Source: an uncultured bacterium | GTDB taxonomy: Bacteria; Patescibacteriota; Minisyncoccia; Phycocordibacterales; UBA2163 | DNA length: 36,402 bases | Assembly: GCA_913041175.1 (NCBI GenBank) | Contig: CAJWGW010000003.1 | Span: 1 to 36,402, forward strand | Reading direction: 5' to 3' | Part shown: positions 30,613 through 36,402 of the stretch, one piece after another | How the letters are laid out: every line of letters begins with the position of its first letter | Position numbering within the stretch: position 1 is the first letter of the stretch | The notes under the pieces: model-generated | Database searches by the model: none | What the model saw: only the letters and a program-made list of their open reading frames with translations | Told to the model about the DNA's origin: nothing | Program-made: the position numbers and the translations under genes

Positions 30613-31899
30613 TTAAATAAGATTTTCCGCTATCTTATAAATATCTCCTGCTCCCATCGTTATTATAATATCACTTTTTTGGGTATTGTCTTTGAGATAT
30701 TGTTCTATTTCGCTAAAATCGCTATATGCCCTCGCATTTGAGCCATTCTTCTTGATTTCCTCTGCAAGAATCTGTGAACTGATGTTTGGGTCGTTTTTCT
30801 CACGCGCCGCATAAATTGGCGCAACAAGTATATCGTCTGCATCCTTGAAACTTTGCGCCATATCATTTAGAAGTAATTTTGTTCTGCTGTAGAGATGTGG
30901 TTGGAAAGCGATGATTATTTCCTGATTTGGGAACTTCTCGCGCGCGGCGCGAAGCGCCGCGCGGATTTCCGTCGGATGATGCGCATAGTCATCGTACACT
31001 TCTGCACCGTTTATCGCAGTTCCTTTATATTCAAACCTTCTCCAGACACTTTCAAATTCTTGAAGTGAAGAAATCGCTTTTTGTTTTTTAACTTTTAAAA
31101 TCTCTAGAACTGCAAACGCCGCTTTTGCATTCTCCAGATTATAAACTCCTTCAACTTTCAAATCTTTAATGTTTTCTACTTTTGTATAATCTACTATTTT
31201 GCATTTTGCATTTTTAATCACGGGTTTTATTTTTTCATCGTTAGGATTACAAACAAGAAAATTATCCTCGCCGAGCTTGCTCACAAGCTCGGTAAATGCA
31301 TTTTGAATATCAGCGAGGTCTTTATAGTAATCCAGATGATCTTCATCAATATTTGTAATTACAAGAATGTTTGGTTTTAAATCTAAAAACGACCTCTTGT
31401 ATTCACACGCTTCTACTATAAACAAATCTCTGTCACCAACAATCAAATTACTTCCAGAGTCCTTCAATAAACTTCCTACGATTACAGTTGGGGAAAGTTC
31501 TGCATCTACTGCAACTTTTGCGAGCATTGCTGTTGTTGTGGTCTTACCGTGTGTTCCTGCGACTGCGACTGTATAGTATCCATCAGAGATACTTCCAAGC
31601 ATTTGTGAATATGTTTTCGTTTCAATCCCCAATTCTTTTGCTTTTACAAATTCTGGATTGTCAGAATCTATCGCGACAGTATAAACAACTAAATCAGTAT
31701 CGTCTGCAAGATTTTCAGCAGAGTGCTTGTCAAAAATCTTAGCACCTTCTTCTTCAAGCGCTTTTGTGATTTCGGATTCATCTATATCAGAACCGCTCAC
31801 AATCTTGTCTTTCTGCAACATCATCCTTGAAATAGCAGAAACGCCAATCCCGCCGATACCGATAAAATGCACTTTATTTATATTTTCTAAATCAAGCAT
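30613..31899 (-). CDS. murC: UDP-N-acetylmuramate-L-alanine ligase
   Basis: MurC adds the first L-Ala of the peptidoglycan stem. It has the N-terminal dinucleotide-like loop VHFIGIGGIGVSAISRM (10-26), ATP loop VAGTHGKTTTTAM (113-125), ITNIDEDHLDYY and the C-terminal DDYAHHPTEIRAALRAAR block. At 428 aa it is slightly short for the family. It follows murD by 9 nt. A TATAAT 8 nt before its ATG, overlapping the murD stop, suggests an extra leaderless start. Confidence 0.97.
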   Translation of the reverse strand: MLDLENINKVHFIGIGGIGVSAISRMMLQKDKIVSGSDIDESEITKALEEEGAKIFDKHSAENLADDTDLVVYTVAIDSDNPEFVKAKELGIETKTYSQMLGSISDGYYTVAVAGTHGKTTTTAMLAKVAVDAELSPTVIVGSLLKDSGSNLIVGDRDLFIVEACEYKRSFLDLKPNILVITNIDEDHLDYYKDLADIQNAFTELVSKLGEDNFLVCNPNDEKIKPVIKNAKCKIVDYTKVENIKDLKVEGVYNLENAKAAFAVLEILKVKKQKAISSLQEFESVWRRFEYKGTAINGAEVYDDYAHHPTEIRAALRAAREKFPNQEIIIAFQPHLYSRTKLLLNDMAQSFKDADDILVAPIYAAREKNDPNISSQILAEEIKKNGSNARAYSDFSEIEQYLKDNTQKSDIIITMGAGDIYKIAENLI

Positions 31900-31907
31900 A
31901 CTTCAAT

Positions 31908-31913
31908 ATTATA
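31908..31913 (-). promoter_or_regulatory. -10 box of a putative leaderless promoter for murC
   Basis: TATAAT on the minus strand ends 8 nt before the murC ATG at 31899 and overlaps the murD stop codon (31909-31911). Confidence 0.5.
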
Positions 31914-33189
31914 GACTATTTACCAAACTATTAAATTGTTCTCCCCTATCATATTCATTCTTAAACATTCCAAATGATGCAAACGCAGGGCTGAAAAGGA
32001 TTGTATCGCCTTTTTTTGCCTCTTTCATCGCAAGCTTTACTGCACTCTTGAGACTATTTGCTTTTTTATATTCAAATTTTAGATTTCTCAACTTCTTCGT
32101 TCCCGTACCGTCAAGTAATATTACTGATTTGGTAAATTTAGGAATTTCTTTCAAGAGTGCTTTCATATCAAGACCTTTATCCGCACCTCCAACAATCAAA
32201 ACAGTGTTTTGATTGTTGCCTACCGCTCTAAGTGCAGCGACAGTTGCATCCGGAGTTGTTGCAGTGGTGTCATTGTAGATTTTAATACCCCGAATTGTTT
32301 TTATAAGTTCCAGTCTTCCTTCAACTCCTTTGAAGTTCTCCATTGTCTTTTTGATTATTCTCTGCGATACACCAGCCACGCTTGTCGCATCTCTAGCAAG
32401 TGCGGCATTTTTTCTATTATGCTCACCTGCAATCTTTAGCCTCCAGTTTTTTGGAAGTGACTTTGGAACGATTGATTTTCTTTTAATTTTTTTAGCGATT
32501 TCTTTTCCTGCAATCAAATAATCGCCTTTTTTTTGATATTTATAAATATTCGCCTTGTCTTTGAAATACTTAGCCATACTGCCCTTGTAGTAATTCATAT
32601 GATCAGGAAGTAGGTTTGTAAACACAGCAATGTGCGGACTGATTTTACTATCACCAAATCCCTGTAGTTGCCATGAATCAAGCTCCATTACCACAGTATC
32701 GCCCTTTTTTACTTTTCCCAAAAGTGCAAGAGTTGAAACACCTTTTATGTTGCCACCCAAAAAAACTCTTTTTTTAGCTTTTTTGAGAATTTGATAAATC
32801 ATATACGTAACTGTCGTCTTACCTCTTGTTCCTGTAACGCCGATTATCTTTGCACCCGAGAGTTTGGTAAACAAAGACGCACTCATCTCAATTGGAATTT
32901 TATTTTTCTTTGCTTCTTTTATATATGGAGAATCAAGAGGAACACCTGCTGATTTCAAAATCATATCTCTCCTTCTAAAATCCTGCAGTTTGTGCTTTCC
33001 GAGAGTGTACTTTATGTTTTTAAATCTTTTTAGCCTATCTAAAGAGGTTTTGAGCTGTTTTTTAATTTTTAAGTCAATAACTATCAAATCCGCTCCATTT
33101 TTCGCCAGAAATTCAGCATCTCCTACACCACGCCCCAAAAGCCCGAGTCCCATGACCGTTATTTTTTTATCTTTAAAATAGTCCTCCAC
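31909..33189 (-). CDS. murD: UDP-N-acetylmuramoylalanine-D-glutamate ligase
   Basis: MurD adds D-Glu to the peptidoglycan precursor. This 426-aa protein has an N-terminal ITVMGLGLLGRGVGDAEFL loop (10-28), ATP loop GVTGTRGKTTVTYM (117-130), VMELDSWQLQGF, NLLPDHMNYYKG and the C-terminal YNDTTATTPDATVAALRA block. In the ATP loop Arg replaces the usual Asn/Ser/His. The start is GTG at 33189, 6 nt after a TATACT, so the mRNA is probably leaderless. It is the first gene of the murD-murC-surface operon. Confidence 0.95.
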   Translation of the reverse strand: MEDYFKDKKITVMGLGLLGRGVGDAEFLAKNGADLIVIDLKIKKQLKTSLDRLKRFKNIKYTLGKHKLQDFRRRDMILKSAGVPLDSPYIKEAKKNKIPIEMSASLFTKLSGAKIIGVTGTRGKTTVTYMIYQILKKAKKRVFLGGNIKGVSTLALLGKVKKGDTVVMELDSWQLQGFGDSKISPHIAVFTNLLPDHMNYYKGSMAKYFKDKANIYKYQKKGDYLIAGKEIAKKIKRKSIVPKSLPKNWRLKIAGEHNRKNAALARDATSVAGVSQRIIKKTMENFKGVEGRLELIKTIRGIKIYNDTTATTPDATVAALRAVGNNQNTVLIVGGADKGLDMKALLKEIPKFTKSVILLDGTGTKKLRNLKFEYKKANSLKSAVKLAMKEAKKGDTILFSPAFASFGMFKNEYDRGEQFNSLVNSL

Positions 33190-33195
33190 CCAATG

Positions 33196-33201
33196 AGTAT
33201 A
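33196..33201 (-). promoter_or_regulatory. -10 box of a putative leaderless promoter for murD
   Basis: TATACT on the minus strand ends 6 nt before the GTG start of murD at 33189. Confidence 0.6.
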
Positions 33202-33253
33202 ATATAAAACAAAAGAGAGGTCACTTGTGTTAGAATATTACTAATGATAGCCC

Positions 33254-33282
33254 TTGACTTTTTTAATAAAGTAGTTTATAAT
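33254..33282 (+). promoter_or_regulatory. strong sigma70 promoter of the 3D-domain gene
   Basis: TTGACT (33254-33259), exactly 17 nt, then perfect TATAAT (33277-33282). It leaves a leader of about 52 nt with an SD, in contrast to the leaderless murD promoter on the other strand of the same gap. Confidence 0.85.
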
Positions 33283-33330
33283 AGTAGAAGATAAAATAGA
33301 GTTATCTTTAAATCGTTAACGGAAATTCTA

Positions 33331-33335
33331 GAGGG
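33331..33335 (+). promoter_or_regulatory. Shine-Dalgarno that fixes the start of the 3D-domain gene
   Basis: GAGGG directly touches the first in-frame ATG (33336) but lies 6 nt before the second (33342). The spacing favours 33342. Confidence 0.75.
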
Positions 33336-33341
33336 ATGATT

Positions 33342-33728
33342 ATGAGAAAGTTTCTATTATTGATTTTCACAATTTTTGTAATTACTGTTTTTTGCCACAC
33401 AGAGAAAGCAACTGCCGAAACGCTGAACATGCTGGTAACAGCATATTGTCCTTGTGAAAAATGTTGTGGAGAATCAAGTGATGGTAGAACATCAAAAAAC
33501 GATGATGCTTACATTTGCGACGGTGTTGCAGCTGATCCAAAAGCTATTCCGTACCGCACAAAATTAAAAATTCCAGGAGCTGGGATCAAAGAAGTGGACG
33601 ACACAGGTGGTGCTATGAGGCAATCTTGGAGGAAGAAAGGAATCTATCATATAGATTTGAGATTTTCAAACCATCAGGATGCACTGAACTGGGGTAGACA
33701 ACAACTTGATGTAGAAATATTAAAATAA
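33342..33728 (+). CDS. secreted 3D-domain protein
   Basis: This 128-aa protein has a signal peptide (1-26, cleavage near TAE) and a 3D (three-aspartate) domain related to lytic transglycosylase/RlpA-type barrels. It shows MLVTAYCPCEKCCG (30-43), GVAADP with Asp65, IPYRTKLKIPG (69-79), VDDTGGAM with Asp86/Asp87, and HIDLRF with Asp105, ending in NWGRQQLDVEIL. These three acidic positions define the family, which acts on peptidoglycan. It is probably secreted to act on cell wall, its own or that of a host cell. It has its own promoter, SD and terminator. Confidence 0.9.
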   Translation: MRKFLLLIFTIFVITVFCHTEKATAETLNMLVTAYCPCEKCCGESSDGRTSKNDDAYICDGVAADPKAIPYRTKLKIPGAGIKEVDDTGGAMRQSWRKKGIYHIDLRFSNHQDALNWGRQQLDVEILK

Positions 33729-33739
33729 ATAGAGCAACG

Positions 33740-33776
33740 AAGGGTGACGAAGTTTTAACTTCAGTCACCCTTTTTT
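33740..33776 (+). terminator. strong intrinsic terminator of the 3D-domain gene
   Basis: Long hairpin AAGGGTGAC (33740-33748) with inner GAAGTT/AACTTC, closing with GTCACCCTT (33764-33772), followed by TTTTTT. It lies 11 nt after the stop and just before the convergent tRNA-Ile(GAU). Confidence 0.93.
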
Positions 33777-33782
33777 ATTTTG

Positions 33783-33856
33783 TGCGAGTGCTAGGAATCG
33801 AACCTAGGACCTCATCCTTATCAGAGATGCGCTCTAACCAACTGAGCTACACTCGC
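33783..33856 (-). tRNA. tRNA-Ile(GAU)
   Basis: Cloverleaf of 74 nt: acceptor GCGAGTG / CACTCGC, D arm GCTC/GAGC, anticodon stem CATCT / GGATG with loop CTGATAA (anticodon GAT), T arm CTAGG-TTCGATT-CCTAG, discriminator A. CCA is not encoded, unlike in the tRNA-Ile(UAU) of this window. It reads AUC/AUU. Confidence 0.96.
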
Positions 33857-33922
33857 AATAGCAAAATGGTACCAAAAAATAAGGGTTCGGGCAATTATTG
33901 ATTTATAAAATTTTGAAATAAG

Positions 33923-33953
33923 AAAACCGAGAAATATATCATTCCTCGGTTTT
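33923..33953. terminator. bidirectional terminator overlapping the lysozyme-like gene end
   Basis: AAAACCGAG (33923-33931) / CTCGGTTTT (33945-33953), with T-rich flanks on both strands. On the minus strand it ends the lysozyme-like gene, the last codons of which form the 5' arm. Confidence 0.75.
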
Positions 33954-34222
33954 TAGTACTTCTTTCACCTTTTCCCAGTACTTTTTTGTACTGGGCTTCT
34001 TGTAACCATTTGGCCCGCCGTTCCATATGCGAGCCATGTCTTGAAGAGTTGGTTCTCTTCCAATCCTTCTTTCAATAGCGTAATAATCAATATATTCTCT
34101 GCAGATGGCTATCGAACGTATGCAGATACCAAGACGACAAAAAACATAAAGAGCAAACAAATAAATAACCAAAAAAAACAGTCGTATAAAATACCGACAA
34201 GAGATAACAATGTTTTTAGCAT
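33939..34222 (-). pseudogene. frameshifted, truncated lysozyme-like gene
   Basis: A perfect promoter (34264-34292) and SD GGAGG (34229-34233) point to the ATG at 34222, but that frame (MLKTLLSLVGILYDCFFW, 36 codons) ends at a TAG. The frame carrying the recognisable domain runs to 33939 and is entered by a -1 shift at a run of eight T (34171-34178). Joined, the product has an N-terminal membrane helix or signal and then AICREYIDYY, REPTLQDMARIWNGGPNGYK and KKYWEKVKEVL. This matches the C-terminal half of invertebrate-type (destabilase-like) lysozyme families and related phage/bacterial proteins; the catalytic N-terminal half is absent. It is either a decayed gene, an assembly error in the homopolymer, or a slippage-expressed protein. 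Confidence 0.65.
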
Positions 34223-34263
34223 TATTCGCCTCCTTTTATTTTGCTATAAATATAACTTTGTCT

Positions 34264-34292
34264 AGGATATCACATTTATATTATTTTGTCAA
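34264..34292 (-). promoter_or_regulatory. sigma70 promoter of the lysozyme-like gene
   Basis: On the minus strand a perfect TTGACA (34287-34292), 17 nt, and TATCCT (34264-34269). The spacer is nearly identical to that of the lipoprotein promoter facing away from it. Confidence 0.8.
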
Positions 34293-34377
34293 TACTTTGA
34301 CATATATGGTGATGGTGATAAAGTGAAATTAGCTATATATTAGGCAATACAGCTTATTAGTGGTTTTTAGAAAGTAC

Positions 34378-34406
34378 TTGACAAAATAATATAAACATGA
34401 TACGCT
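34378..34406 (+). promoter_or_regulatory. sigma70 promoter of the glycine-zipper lipoprotein gene
   Basis: Perfect TTGACA (34378-34383), 17-nt spacer, TACGCT (34401-34406). The leader is about 110 nt, AT-rich, with no clear riboswitch fold; the gap 34223-34524 otherwise holds only the two promoters and SDs. Confidence 0.75.
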
Positions 34407-34510
34407 GTTTACTTATATCTTATTACAAGATGTAGTAAGTGTTCTTTTTAATTAATATTCTTCGGAAGGAAGATAAATTATTATTTAAGTTTTTTGGCCT
34501 TTTTTTGAAA

Positions 34511-34518
34511 GGGAGGTG
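34511..34518 (+). promoter_or_regulatory. strong Shine-Dalgarno of the lipoprotein gene
   Basis: GGGAGGTG continues to GGAGGTGA and is the longest SD in the window. It sits 8 nt before the ATG at 34525 and contains the in-frame GTG at 34516, which therefore cannot be the start. Confidence 0.85.
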
Positions 34519-34524
34519 AGAAAG

Positions 34525-34971
34525 ATGTTAGCAATATCTAAGAAGAGAAATTGGTTTTTATCAATAGTATTCTTCTTCGGGTTAGGGCTATTGGGACTCA
34601 CAGGATGTGAAACCTACGAGAATGTAGGGGGCGGCTCTGCAATTGGCGCAGGACTTGGTGCCTTGGTGGGCGCAGCTGTGGGTGATACTGCCGCAGGTGC
34701 AGCAATAGGGGCTGGAATTGGTGCTGTCGGAGGCCTAGCAAAAGATAATATGGAGATCCGACAAGAAAATCGTGCTAACCAAGCTCAAAGTAATATCAGA
34801 CTGCGCGATTTAGAAGTAAACGCCGAGATTGACAGGCAAATCAGAATACTCAAAGCGCAAGGATACACAGCGGATAAATACGTGTATAGCGCAGTAAGGG
34901 GAATAGACGGTGGAATAATTGTCAATCCCATCGAAAGAAGCGGGGTTCCTAAAACAGAGGTTTATAAATAA
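34525..34971 (+). CDS. glycine-zipper lipoprotein
   Basis: This 148-aa protein has a lipoprotein signal: basic SKKR, hydrophobic core and lipobox LTGC with Cys28. A glycine-zipper segment follows (about 36-72: GSAIGAGLGALVGAAVGDTA, then AGAAIGAGIGAVGG) of the type that packs helices in membranes. Next are a Gln/Asn/Arg-rich helix (DNMEIRQENRANQAQSN) and a C-terminal part with tyrosines. Similar lipoproteins tie envelope layers together. Lipobox processing would anchor it on the outside of the cytoplasmic membrane. It has its own promoter, SD and terminator. Confidence 0.87.
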   Translation: MLAISKKRNWFLSIVFFFGLGLLGLTGCETYENVGGGSAIGAGLGALVGAAVGDTAAGAAIGAGIGAVGGLAKDNMEIRQENRANQAQSNIRLRDLEVNAEIDRQIRILKAQGYTADKYVYSAVRGIDGGIIVNPIERSGVPKTEVYK

Positions 34972-34995
34972 TATAAACAAATTCAAAAAGAGATT

Positions 34996-35030
34996 ACCAC
35001 TTCCATGAGGTTTATGGAAGTGGTTTTTTT
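34996..35030 (+). terminator. intrinsic terminator of the lipoprotein gene
   Basis: Perfect 11-bp stem ACCACTTCCAT (34996-35006) / ATGGAAGTGGT (35014-35024) followed by TTTTTTT. The region from here to the 16S 3' end (35031-35185) holds no gene I can support. Confidence 0.93.
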
Positions 35031-35185
35031 ATTCATATTCTTTCTTTTGTTTCGTTCTATTGGTCTTTCCCAAATGCCAGATTGCTTTTAAGATATTCAA
35101 TCATAATCTTTTCTGAACTCGATCGAGATCCAGAAAACCGACTCAATAAGTCCAATCTACATAATATGTAAATGAACGGGTTCCG

Positions 35186-36402
<1,217 letters not shown>

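Overview
This window is a stretch of chromosome from a Candidate Phyla Radiation (Patescibacteria) bacterium, most likely of the Parcubacteria group. The evidence is a 16S rRNA (minus strand, right end) with GCAGCAGCGG at the 515 site and TGTACTCACCGCCC near position 1400, both typical of CPR; a ribosomal protein block with no rpmD (L30) between rpsE and rplO; AT-rich, densely packed genes; and typical CPR genes (PilM/N/O pilus operon, lamin-tail/PKD protein, DUF4015 glycosidase, TraD/VirD4-like ATPase). TGA is used as a stop, so the code is the standard table 11.

Layout. 1-7723 (minus): type IV pilus operon pilM-pilN-pilO-(pilP-like)-pilB-response regulator-pilT-pilC, then a pilin cut by the window edge. 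7750-8406 (plus): comF, divergent from pilM. 8356-9900: accessory block of small minus-strand genes (repeat protein, a basic protein, a Cys-rich protein, a DnaJ-type zinc-finger remnant) beside tRNA-Ser(GCU). 10107-14119 (plus): GH3/NagZ-like enzyme, cupredoxin-like protein and a shortened paralogue, recG. 14121-17064 (minus): tRNA-Ile(UAU), ftsH, tmRNA, smpB. 17199-18539 (plus): a Cys-containing small protein, infC-rpmI-rplT. 18536-19569 (minus): a SLOG/LOG-family protein and a membrane protein. 19597-20043: a probable structured non-coding RNA and a GC-rich fold-back element. 20061-25950 (minus): rpsN-rpsH-rplF-rplR-rpsE-rplO-secY-adk-map-ndk. 26011-33189 (minus): murD-murC-small membrane protein-DUF4015 glycosidase-ATPase-lamin-tail protein. 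33254-35030: a second accessory block (3D-domain protein, tRNA-Ile(GAU), a frameshifted lysozyme-like gene, a glycine-zipper lipoprotein). 35186-36402 (minus): 16S rRNA, 5' end outside the window.

The most striking signal is in translation initiation. The 16S 3' tail reads GGATTATTTCC where GGATCACCTCC is expected, so the anti-Shine-Dalgarno core CCUCC has become UUUCC. In agreement, core genes lack SD motifs, and at least ten have a TATAAT-like -10 box 6-8 nt before the start codon, the geometry of leaderless mRNAs (pilN, comF, nagZ-like, recG, smpB, infC, LOG, membrane protein, murC, murD). By contrast, the small accessory genes have full -35/-10 promoters, true leaders and strong GGAGG-type SDs. 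All three C-to-U changes can still wobble-pair with G, so these SDs may still work weakly. The two gene classes look as if they obey different initiation rules, and the SD class sits next to tRNA genes, as expected for acquired DNA.
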